Positions 17,811 through 28,523 of a stretch of DNA of 64,000 nt are shown here, in pieces; position 1 is the stretch's first letter; every line of letters starts with the position of its first letter. This DNA comes from G016756615 sp050958605 (lineage in GTDB: Bacteria; Pseudomonadota; Alphaproteobacteria; Rhizobiales; Rhizobiaceae). A program made the position numbers and the translations under genes. The stretch is taken from contig NZ_JBJHDO010000001.1 of assembly GCF_050958605.1 (NCBI RefSeq), positions 62,001 to 126,000 on the forward strand. Direction: 5' to 3'. The notes under the pieces are model-generated. The model did not search any database. It was not told where the DNA came from and worked only from the letters and a program-made list of their open reading frames with translations.

Positions 17811-17864
17811 AAATTAACCGGCTCGTACAAAGTGATTGACGAAATTAACCGATTGGTACAAAGT
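17811..17864. promoter_or_regulatory. Two direct-repeat operators between tetR and aroE
   Basis: AAATTAACCG-NNN-GTACAAAGT occurs at 17811-17833 and 17842-17864, 31 bp apart, about three helical turns. Only the central bases differ. Each copy contains ACCG/GGTAC-type half-dyad symmetry expected for a TetR dimer. The placement fits control of both divergent promoters. Confidence 0.7.
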
Positions 17865-17923
17865 TCTCTTGATGTCAGGGAGGAGCCCTGCCGGAAGCGG
17901 GGTCGACATCGGGAGGCTTGCTG

Positions 17924-18847
17924 GTGTCATCGCCCATCGCCACGATGGCGGAAGATTGTGATGTGCGATCCGGCCCCTATCAGATTCTGGTAGGGCTCGT
18001 CGGGCGCGGCATTCAGTTGTCCCGGACGCCGGCCATGCACGAAGCTGAAGGCCGCGCCCGGGGCCTCTCCTACATTTATCGTCTGCTCGACACGGATCGC
18101 ATGGGGGCTGCCCCGCCGCGACTTGCCGAAATCCTCGCCTTCGCGGAGCATCTCGGCTTCGATGGGCTGAACGTCACCTTTCCCTACAAGCAGGAGATCA
18201 TTCCTCTCCTGGACGGCTTGTCGGAAGCGGCCGAAGCGCTCGGCTCGGTCAACACGGTCGTGCTGCGCGAAGGCCGGCGTATCGGCCACAATACCGACAT
18301 GTGGGGCTTCCGCGAAAGTTTCCGGCGAGACATGGCAGGCGCGCCCCGTGAAAACGTGCTGCTTCTTGGGGCGGGCGGGGCGGGGGCCGCGGTCGCGCAT
18401 GCATTGCTCGACAGCGGCACAGGGTATCTGGCTCTTCATGATGTCGACCTCACGAAAGCAGCCGCCCTTGCCCAACGTCTCGCCTCGCGCTTCGGCGCCG
18501 ATCGGGTGACGATCGCAACGGACATGGGTGAAGCAGCGGCGAGAGTCGACGGCATCGTCAACGCGACACCGGTCGGCATGGCCAAGCTGCCCGGCATCCC
18601 GCTCGATCCGGAGTTGCTGCGGGCGGAAAGCTGGGTTGCCGACATCGTCTATTTTCCACTCGAAACCGAGCTTCTCCGGGAGGCGCGGCGGCGCGGCAGT
18701 CGTACTCTCGGCGGCGAGGGCATGGCCGTCTATCAGGCTGCTCGCGCGTTCGAACTGTTCACCGGTATTTCGCCAGATGTGGACCGCATGAAGCGGGCCT
18801 TCGCCAGTTTCGATGACATGGGCGCTGTTGAACGTAGCAACAGATAA
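17924..18847 (+). CDS. Shikimate/quinate dehydrogenase, AroE family
   Basis: A 307-aa enzyme converting shikimate (or quinate) and dehydroshikimate (dehydroquinate) with NAD(P). The GTG at 17924 is chosen because GGGAGG lies 7 bp upstream. The substrate lobe shows GRGIQLSRTPAMHE, NVTFPYKQEIIPLLDG with the catalytic Lys, and GHNTDMWGF with the catalytic Asp. The Rossmann motif is GAGGAGAAVAHALLD; the end GGEGMAVYQAARAFELFTG is conserved. Its place in a transporter operon with a dehydratase points to catabolism rather than aromatic biosynthesis, so a housekeeping aroE should exist elsewhere. Confidence 0.88.
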   Translation: MSSPIATMAEDCDVRSGPYQILVGLVGRGIQLSRTPAMHEAEGRARGLSYIYRLLDTDRMGAAPPRLAEILAFAEHLGFDGLNVTFPYKQEIIPLLDGLSEAAEALGSVNTVVLREGRRIGHNTDMWGFRESFRRDMAGAPRENVLLLGAGGAGAAVAHALLDSGTGYLALHDVDLTKAAALAQRLASRFGADRVTIATDMGEAAARVDGIVNATPVGMAKLPGIPLDPELLRAESWVADIVYFPLETELLREARRRGSRTLGGEGMAVYQAARAFELFTGISPDVDRMKRAFASFDDMGAVERSNR

Positions 18848-18862
18848 CAGGGAGGAAGTGAC

Positions 18863-19849
18863 ATGAACCTTAGGACAACCCGCCGGCAGTTTTTGGTCGG
18901 CACGGCTATGGTGGCCGTCGCCGCGGCAGTTCCAGCCTTCGCTCAGGACAAGCCGAAGCTGCGCTTCTCGGCCGTGTTTTCGGAGCAGGACATCCGCGCC
19001 GAGATGATGAAGAAGTTCGCCGATGCCATAAAGGACGACTTCGTCTTCGAGGGATACTATGGCGGCAACCTCTTCAAGCAGGGCACCGAACTCGTCGCGC
19101 TCCAGCGCGGCAATCTGGAGATGGGCAACATCGCCCCGCAGGATATCTCCAAGCAGATCCCCGCATGGTCCATCGTGACATCTGCCTATCTCTTCCGCGA
19201 CGCGGCACATCTGAAGGCGTTCTTCGCGAGCGACATGGGAGCTGAACTGAAGAAGATGGCCGAGGACCAGCTCGGCGTACGCATTCTCGGCCCGACCTAT
19301 TTCGGCGCGCGCCAGGTCGGCCTGAAGCCGGACAAGGAGATCAAGACGCCGGCTGACATGGCGGGCATCAAGCTGCGCATGCCGGGCGGCGATGCCTGGC
19401 AGTTCCTGGGTACTGCCCTGGGGGCCAATCCCACGCCCATGGCATATGCAGAGGTCTATACCGGCCTGCAGACCGGCGCGATCGACGGCCAGGACAATCC
19501 GCTACCCAATGTCGAGAACATGAAGTTCTACGAGGTGATGTCGCAGATCGTCCTGACCTCGCATCTCGTCGGCTTCGACCTGCTCGTCGTTTCGAAGAAG
19601 GTGTGGGACGAAATAGGGGAGGAGAAGCAGAAGAAGTTCCAGGCAGCGGCGGATACGGCGATCGACTTCAGCACCGAGAAGCATCTCGCGCGCGAAAAGG
19701 AGCTCGTGGAACTTTTCAAGAGCAAGGGGCTGAAGCTCTACGAACCCGACATTGCCGCGTTCCGCAAATTCGCGCAGGAAAAATACCTGGCTTCCGACCT
19801 GGCCAAGGACTGGCCGGCCGGCTGGGTCGACAAGATCAACGCGCTGTAG
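18863..19849 (+). CDS. dctP: TRAP transporter solute-binding protein (DctP type)
   Basis: A 328-aa periplasmic receptor, with a signal peptide ending VPAFAQ near residue 27 and the DctP fold after it. GVRILGPTYFGARQVGLKPD and MPGGDAWQFLGTALGANPTP match the ligand-clamping region, including the Arg that binds a carboxylate. AYAEVYTGLQTGAIDGQDNP is the family signature. Flanking aroE- and aroQ-type genes suggest shikimate, quinate or a related cyclic acid as ligand. A terminator-like hairpin after the gene probably raises its level over the permease subunits. Confidence 0.92.
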   Translation: MNLRTTRRQFLVGTAMVAVAAAVPAFAQDKPKLRFSAVFSEQDIRAEMMKKFADAIKDDFVFEGYYGGNLFKQGTELVALQRGNLEMGNIAPQDISKQIPAWSIVTSAYLFRDAAHLKAFFASDMGAELKKMAEDQLGVRILGPTYFGARQVGLKPDKEIKTPADMAGIKLRMPGGDAWQFLGTALGANPTPMAYAEVYTGLQTGAIDGQDNPLPNVENMKFYEVMSQIVLTSHLVGFDLLVVSKKVWDEIGEEKQKKFQAAADTAIDFSTEKHLAREKELVELFKSKGLKLYEPDIAAFRKFAQEKYLASDLAKDWPAGWVDKINAL

Positions 19850-19860
19850 TGGACCAAGCC

Positions 19861-19888
19861 CCCGGCGGGTTTCAGCTCGCCGGGTTTT
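19861..19888 (+). terminator. Intra-operon hairpin after dctP
   Basis: CCCGGCG (19861-19867) pairs with CGCCGGG (19878-19884), followed by TTTT and a second T-run. It lies 12 bp after the dctP stop and before dctQ. Partial termination or 3'-end stabilisation here would favour the binding protein over the permease. Confidence 0.7.
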
Positions 19889-19904
19889 CTATTTTGGACA
19901 GAGA

Positions 19905-20438
19905 ATGGAAGCGGACGCCGTGCCCTCGACTCTTCGCCGAACTGGCGGCTGGCTTTATCGCCGCGCGGAAAATGTCCTCGCCGCAATGCTCGCAGTGATG
20001 TTCGCTGCCTTCATCCTGCAGATCGTGTTCCGATATCTACTGAATTTCCCGATCGGTTGGACCAATGAGTTGAGCGTCGTCCTGTGGATCTGGCTTGTGC
20101 TCTGGGGCGCTGCCTTCGTCCTCCGCGAAGAGGAGGAGATCAGGTTCGACCTGATCTACGCATCGGTCGGGCCGCGCGCGCGGCGGGTTATGTTCCTGAC
20201 CGCGGCTTCTGCCCTGATCATCCTTTACGCCATCTCCTTCCCGGCGACTTTCGACTACGTCACCTTCATGAAGGTCGAGAGCACAGCCTATCTGAAGATC
20301 CGTTTCGACTGGCTGTTCTCGATCTATCTCGTCTTCGTTGTCGCTGTCATCATTCGTTATCTCTGGCTGGGCTGGTCGGCAATGTTCGGCCGTGCGCCTC
20401 AGGAATTCGATCCGACGAAGGCGGGTTCGGGCGTATGA
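19905..20438 (+). CDS. dctQ: TRAP transporter small permease (DctQ)
   Basis: A 177-aa membrane protein with four helices typical of DctQ (AAMLAVMFAAFILQIVFRY, LSVVLWIWLVLWGAAFVLRE, and two more). The FRYLLNFPIGWTNELS segment and the REEEEIRFDLIY loop are characteristic. It starts at ATG 19905; the stop overlaps the dctM start by ATGA, so the two permease subunits are coupled. It partners DctM in sodium-driven uptake. Confidence 0.9.
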   Translation: MEADAVPSTLRRTGGWLYRRAENVLAAMLAVMFAAFILQIVFRYLLNFPIGWTNELSVVLWIWLVLWGAAFVLREEEEIRFDLIYASVGPRARRVMFLTAASALIILYAISFPATFDYVTFMKVESTAYLKIRFDWLFSIYLVFVVAVIIRYLWLGWSAMFGRAPQEFDPTKAGSGV

Positions 20439-21736
20439 ATCTCGCAAGCCCCTTTTCGATCTCGATCGTCGGGATCACGGCGCTCGCTTTCCTCGGCCTG
20501 CCGATCGGGCACGCCATGATCGCGGGGTCGATCCTCTACCTGCTGCTGGCGGGCCTCGACATGGGAACCGCCGCCGAGCAGTTCCTGAACGGTATGTACA
20601 CCAACTACATCATCCTTGCCGTTCCGCTGTTCATCCTTGCCGCGGAGCTGATGAATATCGGCTCGATGACCGACCGCCTCATGGCCTTCTGCAATGCTTT
20701 CGTCGGCCGATTCAGAGGCGGCCTGGCGCATGTCAACATACTGCAGTCGATCATCTTTGCCGGCATGTCCGGTTCGGCCATCGCCGATGCGGCCGGAACC
20801 GGCAAGATGATGCAGCAGATGATGACCAAGGACGGCAAGTACCCGCCGAGCTATGCCGCGGCGCTCACAGCCGTTACCGCCGTCATCGGCCCGATTATAC
20901 CACCCTCCATCCCGATGGTGCTCTACGCGCTCGTATCGGACGCCTCGATCGGATACCTCTTCCTCGGGGGCGTCATTCCAGGGCTGCTCATGGCGCTGTC
21001 CCAGATGGTCATCGTCGCCATCGACGCGCGCCGCAGGAACTTCCCTGTCGAGCCGCCGACGCCGCTCAGAAAGCTGCCACGCGTTACCTTGCAAGCGTTT
21101 CCATCCCTGATGATGCCGGTCGTGCTTCTAGGCGGCATCTACAGCGGCGTCACGACGCCGACCGAAGCGGCCGCGGTGGCCGCGGCTTACGCCCTTTTCA
21201 TCTCGGTCGTGCTCTATCGCAGCGTCGGCTTCTCGGACTTCTATCGCTCGGTGCTGGCCAGCGCGCGCACCACGGCCTCGATCGGCATGCTGATCGCCGG
21301 CGCGCTCGTCTTCAACTATGTCGTGACGGTGGAGAACATACCGCACTCCCTCAGCGTTCTCTTCACGAGCTGGGATCTCTCACCGACAGGTTTCCTCATC
21401 CTCGTCAACGTGCTGCTGCTTGTCCTGGGCTGCGTGCTCGAGGGAACGACGATCCTTCTCGTGGTCGTTCCGGTATTGATCCCGACCGCCCAGTCGCTGG
21501 GAATAGATATGGTCCATTTCGGTGTGATGGTCGTGGTGAACATCATGCTCGGCCTGGTCACGCCGCCTTATGGGCTGCTGCTCTTTATCATGACGCGCAT
21601 CGCCGAAGTGCCGCTCAGAGATCTCGTTCGCGACGTCCTGCCCTTTCTTTGGGCGATGATCGGGTCGCTTGCGCTGATCACTTTCTTTCCCGCTCTCGTG
21701 CTCTGGCTGCCGCGTCTTCTGGGCTATCAGGGATGA
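20435..21736 (+). CDS. dctM: TRAP transporter large permease (DctM)
   Basis: A 433-aa, roughly 12-helix protein, the translocating subunit of the TRAP importer. Conserved elements include MYTNYIILAVPLFILAAELM, IIFAGMSGSAIADAAGTGKM, and the two re-entrant motifs IGPIIPPSIPMVLYA and NIMLGLVTPPYGLLLFIM. The start ATG overlaps the dctQ stop. Length and motifs are complete. Confidence 0.95.
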   Translation: MNLASPFSISIVGITALAFLGLPIGHAMIAGSILYLLLAGLDMGTAAEQFLNGMYTNYIILAVPLFILAAELMNIGSMTDRLMAFCNAFVGRFRGGLAHVNILQSIIFAGMSGSAIADAAGTGKMMQQMMTKDGKYPPSYAAALTAVTAVIGPIIPPSIPMVLYALVSDASIGYLFLGGVIPGLLMALSQMVIVAIDARRRNFPVEPPTPLRKLPRVTLQAFPSLMMPVVLLGGIYSGVTTPTEAAAVAAAYALFISVVLYRSVGFSDFYRSVLASARTTASIGMLIAGALVFNYVVTVENIPHSLSVLFTSWDLSPTGFLILVNVLLLVLGCVLEGTTILLVVVPVLIPTAQSLGIDMVHFGVMVVVNIMLGLVTPPYGLLLFIMTRIAEVPLRDLVRDVLPFLWAMIGSLALITFFPALVLWLPRLLGYQG

Positions 21737-21751
21737 CTAGGAGACAAGTCG

Positions 21752-22198
21752 ATGAAACCGATCTTCGTAATCAATGGTCCCAATCTCAATAGGCTGGGCA
21801 CGCGCGAGCCCACGATCTACGGCAAGACGACGCTCACCGAGATCGAGGCTATGTGCCTGGAAGCAGCCGGCGAGCGGCCGCTGAGATTCCATCAGTCGAA
21901 TTTCGAGGGCGAGATCGTGCACTGGGTCCACGACGCGATCGACGAGGGCGCCGGCATCGTCATCAATCCGGCCGGGTTTTCCTTCACCTCGATCGCCATC
22001 CTCGACGCGCTGAAGATGTTTCCGGGGCCGATCGTCGAACTGCACATCTCCAACATCCATCGGCGCGAGGAGATCTATCACAAGTCGTTGGTTTCCAAGG
22101 TGGCGACGGCAGTGATCGCCGGTCTCGGCCCGCGCGGGTATGGTGTCGCGGTGCGGGCGCTAAGGGATATGATTGACGAGCAAATGGAGCCAGCTTGA
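21752..22198 (+). CDS. aroQ: Type II 3-dehydroquinate dehydratase
   Basis: A 148-aa enzyme interconverting 3-dehydroquinate and 3-dehydroshikimate. NGPNLNRLGTREPTIYG supplies the active-site Arg18 and Tyr23; VELHISNIHRREEIYHKSLVS supplies His98; GLGPRGYGVAVRAL ends the protein. One difference is NPAGFSFTSIA, where most type II enzymes have His in place of the second Phe. That His contacts substrate in studied enzymes, so activity or specificity may be altered. It closes the aroE-dctPQM-aroQ operon and links quinate to the protocatechuate route. Confidence 0.93.
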   Translation: MKPIFVINGPNLNRLGTREPTIYGKTTLTEIEAMCLEAAGERPLRFHQSNFEGEIVHWVHDAIDEGAGIVINPAGFSFTSIAILDALKMFPGPIVELHISNIHRREEIYHKSLVSKVATAVIAGLGPRGYGVAVRALRDMIDEQMEPA

Positions 22199-22219
22199 GT
22201 TCTGGCCAGATCAATCTGG

Positions 22220-22495
22220 CTACTCCAGCCAGTTTTCGATCCGAAGACGATCGATGCGGCGAAACTCTCCGTAGTTTGCGGTGACGATCGTTGCATTCAG
22301 GGCGCGGGCGTGAGCGGCTATCAACAGGTCGTTCATGCCTATCGTCTGTCCTGCCGTTTCAAGCGTGGCGCAGATGTCGCCATAATGGCTATCTGCCGCC
22401 TGCTCGAACGGTATAACGGGGGGGTCGCCAGCAGATCGTAGCCGTATCTGGATCTCACCGTCAGGAAGCCGAGGCTTTAGGGGGCATCCCGGCAC
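22220..22495 (-). pseudogene. VapC-type PIN toxin, C-terminal fragment
   Basis: The last 65 residues match VapC toxins, which are PIN-domain RNases: FEQAADSHYGDICATLE, QTIGMNDLLIAAHARALNAT with the catalytic Asp, and NYGEFRRIDRLRIENW. The N-terminal strand with the first catalytic Asp (usually LLDTN) is missing; the frame instead opens with unrelated MPGCPLKPRLPDG. No VapB antitoxin gene is present. The break lies directly at the end of the ABC-F gene, suggesting that insertion or deletion joined the two. Confidence 0.75.
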
Positions 22496-22498
22496 AGG

Positions 22499-24076
<1,578 letters not shown>

Positions 24077-24234
24077 GTGAACGGATTTCCTTCCAGGCAA
24101 GGCGAATTGGCGTTGCTGAAAGGTGGAAATCCATTGCTGCCGGTCCCATCGAAGTTGCAGGTCGCCACCACATAGGCCGGAAGGGGCGGCGGTTCAAGAG
24201 ACTCCGAGCGCCGCGGAGACCGATCGTTGATCGA

Positions 24235-26034
24235 TCATCGTCCCGCCGCGTAGGCCTGCATCAGCCGCGGTGTTGCCGCTGCATGGAGCAGCCCGTCCGC
24301 GTCGCGGCTTGCGGCGACAAGCCGCCCGATCGTCCACCGCGGCGCCACCTCCAGCCGGTGCCCACGAGCCTGTAGATCGGAGATGACGTCGTCCCCGAAG
24401 CTCTCCTCGACGGCCAGGTGGCCGGGCTTCTGCTGCCGTGGATAGAAGGAGTTCGGGAAATGAGCGGTGTGCGACATCGGCGTATCGATCGCCTGCTGAA
24501 GGTTGAGACCGTGATGGACATGACGCAGAAAAAGCTGCAACTGCCATTGCTCCTGCTGGTCCCCGCCCGGCGAGCCGAACACCATGTAAGGCCGCCCGTC
24601 CTTATGCACGAGGGTGGGCGTGAGCGTGGTGCGCGGAAGCTTTCCGGGCGCGAGACTCGCCGGCAGATCCGGCTCCAGCCAGTACATCTGGGCGCGGCTG
24701 TTCAACATGAAACCGAGTTCCGGAATGACCGGAGAGGATTGCAGCCATCCTCCCGACGGCATCGCCGCGACCATGTTGCCATGCCGGTCGATCGCATCGA
24801 CATGGACGGTATCGCCCCGCCGTGCCGAGCGCATGTCGGCGAGCGTCGGCTCGGTGGAGGCGGCATCCGGATCGGCGGTCTTGGAGAGGCGGGAGAGCGC
24901 CTGCATCATGCGGCGGAGCTGATCCTCGTAGCCTGGAATGGCTCCCGGGCGCAGCTCCAGCGAGGCCTTGTCGCCGATGAGCTGCCGGCGTTCGTCGTTG
25001 TAAGTGTCGGACAGTAGGGCGTCGATCGGCACGTCGACGAAGGCCGGATCCCCGTAATAGATTTCCCGATCCGCGAAGGCGAGCTTCATCGCCTCGGTAA
25101 GCGTATGGACGAATTCGGCGCTCGCCGGCCCCATGGCGCCGATGTCGATCCCCTTCAGAAGCGCCAGCGTCTGCAGGAAGACCGGGCCTTGCCCCCAGGG
25201 GCGGATCTTGTGGACCCGATAACCGTGATAATCGTAGGTCTGGGGAGTATCGTAAGAAGCCGACCAGCCGGCCATGTCTTGGCCGGTAATGACGCCACGG
25301 TGACGTCGTCCGGATTCGTCCATCACTTCGGTTCCCCGAACGAACCGGTCGATCGCCTCGGCGACGAAGCCCCGGTAGAAACAGTCGCGCGCCTTGTCGA
25401 TTCTTGCTTCTCGGCTTCCGCCGGATTCGGCTTCACGGATGATGCGCTTCCAGGTCGCGGCAAGCTGTGGGTTGCGGAAAAGCTTGTCGGCCGACGGCGC
25501 CACCCCGCCGGGGAGGAAGAGAGCGGCGGAGGTCGGCCATTCCTTGGCGAAGAAGCCGGCAAGACCCGTGATGGTGTCGGCAACACGCGGGAGAAGCGGA
25601 TGACCGTTTTCCGCATAGTCGATCGCCGGTGCCAGGACTTCGGAAAGCTCCATCGTGCCATGGTCGCGCAGGAGCAACATCCAGGCGTCGAACGCTCCGG
25701 GAATGACCGTCGCAAGAAGCCCGTTGCCTGGGATCATCTCGAGCCCCTCGGCGCGATAGTGCGCGATGGTCGCGCCGGCTGGTGCCGTTCCCTGTCCGCA
25801 CAAGACTTCGGTCTTACCCGTGTCGGCGGAATGGAAAACGATCGGCACTTCGCCGCCGGGGCCGACGAGATGGGGCTCGACGACCTGAAGGACGAAGCCG
25901 GAAGCCACGGCAGCGTCGAATGCGTTGCCGCCGAGCTCGAGCATGCGCATACCGGCCGCTGTGGCCAGCCAGTGGGTAGAGGTCACCACTCCAAATGTGC
26001 CGAGGATCTCGGGGCGTGTCGTAAACAAGGTCAT
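24235..26034 (-). CDS. Gamma-glutamyltransferase-family enzyme
   Basis: A 599-aa Ntn-hydrolase of the GGT family, which cleaves or transfers gamma-glutamyl groups after self-cleavage. GVVTSTHWLATAAGMRMLE and GGNAFDAAVA open the large subunit. RRGDTVHVDAIDRHGNMVA places the nucleophilic Thr near residue 409, and FGSPGGDQQEQWQLQ is the conserved oxyanion/substrate segment. No signal peptide is seen, so unlike classical periplasmic GGT it should be cytoplasmic. It is the last gene of the M24-ABC-racemase-TauE operon. Confidence 0.9.
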   Translation of the reverse strand: MTLFTTRPEILGTFGVVTSTHWLATAAGMRMLELGGNAFDAAVASGFVLQVVEPHLVGPGGEVPIVFHSADTGKTEVLCGQGTAPAGATIAHYRAEGLEMIPGNGLLATVIPGAFDAWMLLLRDHGTMELSEVLAPAIDYAENGHPLLPRVADTITGLAGFFAKEWPTSAALFLPGGVAPSADKLFRNPQLAATWKRIIREAESGGSREARIDKARDCFYRGFVAEAIDRFVRGTEVMDESGRRHRGVITGQDMAGWSASYDTPQTYDYHGYRVHKIRPWGQGPVFLQTLALLKGIDIGAMGPASAEFVHTLTEAMKLAFADREIYYGDPAFVDVPIDALLSDTYNDERRQLIGDKASLELRPGAIPGYEDQLRRMMQALSRLSKTADPDAASTEPTLADMRSARRGDTVHVDAIDRHGNMVAAMPSGGWLQSSPVIPELGFMLNSRAQMYWLEPDLPASLAPGKLPRTTLTPTLVHKDGRPYMVFGSPGGDQQEQWQLQLFLRHVHHGLNLQQAIDTPMSHTAHFPNSFYPRQQKPGHLAVEESFGDDVISDLQARGHRLEVAPRWTIGRLVAASRDADGLLHAAATPRLMQAYAAGR

Positions 26035-26074
26035 GTCCTTTCGGCAGGAAAGTCTCGTTCCCCTGCGATCGAGC

Positions 26075-26926
26075 TCAGTCGAGGAGGTCGATCAGGAAGC
26101 GCACGCAGACGAAAAGCAGGAAGATGCCGAAAGCGATCTCGAGCTGACGCTTCGACAGCGTGTGGGCGAGCTTTGCGCCGAGTGGCGCGGCGAGCGTGCT
26201 GGTCGGAATGAAGGCGACGAGGCCGAGAAGCGAAACGTAGCCGAGTGCCAGCGGTGGCTGAAGGGCCGAAACGTCCGGAAACTCGGCGGCGCGTGGCCAG
26301 CCGGCATAGATGTAGCCCAATGCCCCAGGGATGGAGATCAGAATGCCCAGCCCCGACGACGTCGCGACCGCCTGGTGTATCGGGCGACCGTAGAAAGTCA
26401 TGAACAGGCTGGAGAGCTGGCCGCCGCCGATGCCCATCAATGCCGAGAGGATCCCGATGATCCAGCCGTAGAAGATCATAAGGGCGCGGCCGGGCATGGT
26501 GGTGCCGAAGTTCCAGCTGTCCTTGCCGAGCAGGAGCCGCAATGCCGAAACGCCTGCGACAGCCACGAAAACGGCCTTGAACAGTTCCGCCGGCGCATAA
26601 CGCGCAATCAGGCTGCCGGCAGCGACGCCGATCACCACCGGCACGGCCCATACCTTCAGGATCGACATGTCGACCGCGCCTTTGGCACGGTGAGCCCGAA
26701 ACGAGCGGATCGAGGTTGGAATGATGACTGCCAGCGACGTGCCGACGCAAAGCGGCATCCTCACTTCTTCGGGCACGTCCAGGTAGGTGAAGAGCTCATA
26801 AAGCACTGGCACGGCAAGCGCTCCGCCGCCGACACCGAAGACGCCTGCTAGGAGGCCCGTCAGCCCGCCGGCGACAAGCAGTGCCGATGTCAGCCAGGCG
26901 AGATCGAAAAGAGGAATGCCAAACAT
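26075..26926 (-). CDS. TauE/SafE-family sulfite exporter-like protein
   Basis: From ATG 26926 the product is 283 aa with about eight membrane helices. It shows the family features GLLAGVFGVGGGALAVPVLY and the second-half repeat GWIIGILSALMGIGGGQLSSLF. TauE/SafE proteins export sulfite, sulfoacetate or related anions in several organosulfur pathways, but many members have other substrates. Here it sits between an Asp/Glu racemase-like gene and a GGT gene, so export of a small anionic product is plausible. Confidence 0.9.
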   Translation of the reverse strand: MFGIPLFDLAWLTSALLVAGGLTGLLAGVFGVGGGALAVPVLYELFTYLDVPEEVRMPLCVGTSLAVIIPTSIRSFRAHRAKGAVDMSILKVWAVPVVIGVAAGSLIARYAPAELFKAVFVAVAGVSALRLLLGKDSWNFGTTMPGRALMIFYGWIIGILSALMGIGGGQLSSLFMTFYGRPIHQAVATSSGLGILISIPGALGYIYAGWPRAAEFPDVSALQPPLALGYVSLLGLVAFIPTSTLAAPLGAKLAHTLSKRQLEIAFGIFLLFVCVRFLIDLLD

Positions 26927-26958
26927 GTCGAGAGCCGTCCGATCGAAGAGTCCAGGTC

Positions 26959-27711
26959 TCAGTATTCGCGCAGCAGGCGCCCGAATCCGTCCATGCGGTC
27001 CTTGATACCCGCCAGACGAAGGCAATTCCACATGCTCGCCTGGTTGCTGCCGATCACCGGCTTGCCGAGTTCGCTCTCCAGACGCTCTATGATCTCCGTA
27101 GAACGAAGTGCGCCGCAGCTGATGAAGAGTGCCTCGGCTTCGGAACGATCGACTGATTTCGCGAACTCGGCAAGGTAGTGGGGCGAAACACGGTTCATGT
27201 CGGCATCCGTGAGCAGCTCCAGCCCCGCCACGTTCACGACGTCGAAACCAATGGCGGCGAAATGCCCGGCCTCCAGGGCGTTGATGTCGGCGGTATAGGC
27301 CGTTGCCATAGCGATGCGCTTGGCGCCGATGGCGCGCAGGGCCGCGCTGACCCCGGACAGCAGCGTGGTCGCCCTTGTGCCCGACCGTGCCGACTTCATT
27401 TTAGCGGCAATCTTGTCTTCCCCGATGACGAAGCTCCCGGCAGTGCAATTGTAACAGAGGACATCGAGGTCGGTGCGGCCGGGGAACAGCGTCCCGATCG
27501 CTTCGTCGAGATCGTCCTCCATGCCGGACAGGCTGGCGATCGTGCAATCCGGATGCATGCGCACCCGGGTGAAGCTCAGCCCCACGCCTTGCGGACGCAT
27601 GGCGAACATGTCGCCTTCCGTCAGTCCGGCATTGGCGACGCAGATGAAGCCGATGCGGGCCCGTGGATAGGGCCCGTCGCCGAACCGTGCGTCGAAAGGC
27701 AGCGCCGTCAT
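26959..27711 (-). CDS. Asp/Glu racemase superfamily protein (maleate isomerase/arylmalonate decarboxylase type)
   Basis: A 250-aa protein. The start ATG at 27711 overlaps the stop of the ABC ATPase gene (ATGA). Two candidate catalytic cysteines appear in the superfamily positions: DVLCYNCTAGSFVIGED (Cys89) and LFISCGALRSTEI (Cys199). RIGFICVANAGLTE opens the first half. Members racemise amino acids or hydantoins, isomerise maleate or decarboxylate malonates. Translational coupling to an importer implies action on the imported compound; the reaction is unknown. Confidence 0.8.
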   Translation of the reverse strand: MTALPFDARFGDGPYPRARIGFICVANAGLTEGDMFAMRPQGVGLSFTRVRMHPDCTIASLSGMEDDLDEAIGTLFPGRTDLDVLCYNCTAGSFVIGEDKIAAKMKSARSGTRATTLLSGVSAALRAIGAKRIAMATAYTADINALEAGHFAAIGFDVVNVAGLELLTDADMNRVSPHYLAEFAKSVDRSEAEALFISCGALRSTEIIERLESELGKPVIGSNQASMWNCLRLAGIKDRMDGFGRLLREY

Positions 27712-28520
27712 TCCGTCATGCCGACGGCATCGAAGCATTGCCGGATGCTGGTCGTGGCTTCCACGAAGGCGGGATCGCCCACCATCGAATAGTCGCGTGG
27801 ACGCGGCAGGTCGACGTCGATCATTGTGGCCACGCGCCCGGGTCGTTTGCTCATCACGACGATTCGGTCGGAGAGGAACACGGCCTCCGAAATCGAATGG
27901 GTGATGAACATCACCGTCTTGCGGCTTTCCAGCCAAACCCGCTGAAGCTCGAGGTTCATCGTCTCGCGGGTCATGGCGTCGAGTGCGCCGAAGGGCTCGT
28001 CCATCAACAGGATCTGCGGATCGTGGATCAGCGCGCGGCAGAGGGCGACACGCTGCTGCATGCCGCCTGAGAGCTGGTGCGGCAGGGCCTTTTCGAAGCC
28101 GACGAGACCGGTCAGCTCGATCAGTTCCTTTAGCCGTCCCCTGTAGCCGTCGATCGCCTTGCCACGCATCTCGAGCTGGAGAGCGATGTTGTCGACGACG
28201 CTGCGCCAGGGCAGCAGCGTCGCCTTCTGGAAGACGATGCCGACATCGGGGTGCGGCCTCTCGACGATCTCTCCAGCAATCCTCACAGTACCCGTGGTAG
28301 GCGGAACCAGCCCGGCGACGGCGCGCATCAACGTGCTCTTGCCGCAACCGGAGGGACCGAGCACCGACAGGAACTGTCCGTCCGGAATGACGAGATCGAC
28401 CGTGTCGAGGGCCTGGAACGATCCGAAGCGCTGGGTGACCCCTTCGATGTCGATGGCGTTCTTCGGACGGCCTTGCCGTCGGTCCTTGGATTTGGCGGAG
28501 GCGGTGTCGGCGCTCGACAT
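27708..28520 (-). CDS. ABC importer ATPase (TauB/SsuB type)
   Basis: A 270-aa ATPase of the nitrate/sulfonate/taurine group. Walker A is GPSGCGKSTLMRAVAG, the signature is LSGGMQQRVALCRAL, Walker B is LLMDEPFGALD, and the switch His is in MFITHSISEAVFLSDR. It powers the import complex formed with the permease at 29547 and the binding protein at 28524. Its stop overlaps the racemase-like gene. Confidence 0.94.
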   Translation of the reverse strand: MSSADTASAKSKDRRQGRPKNAIDIEGVTQRFGSFQALDTVDLVIPDGQFLSVLGPSGCGKSTLMRAVAGLVPPTTGTVRIAGEIVERPHPDVGIVFQKATLLPWRSVVDNIALQLEMRGKAIDGYRGRLKELIELTGLVGFEKALPHQLSGGMQQRVALCRALIHDPQILLMDEPFGALDAMTRETMNLELQRVWLESRKTVMFITHSISEAVFLSDRIVVMSKRPGRVATMIDVDLPRPRDYSMVGDPAFVEATTSIRQCFDAVGMTE

Positions 28521-28523
28521 GGC

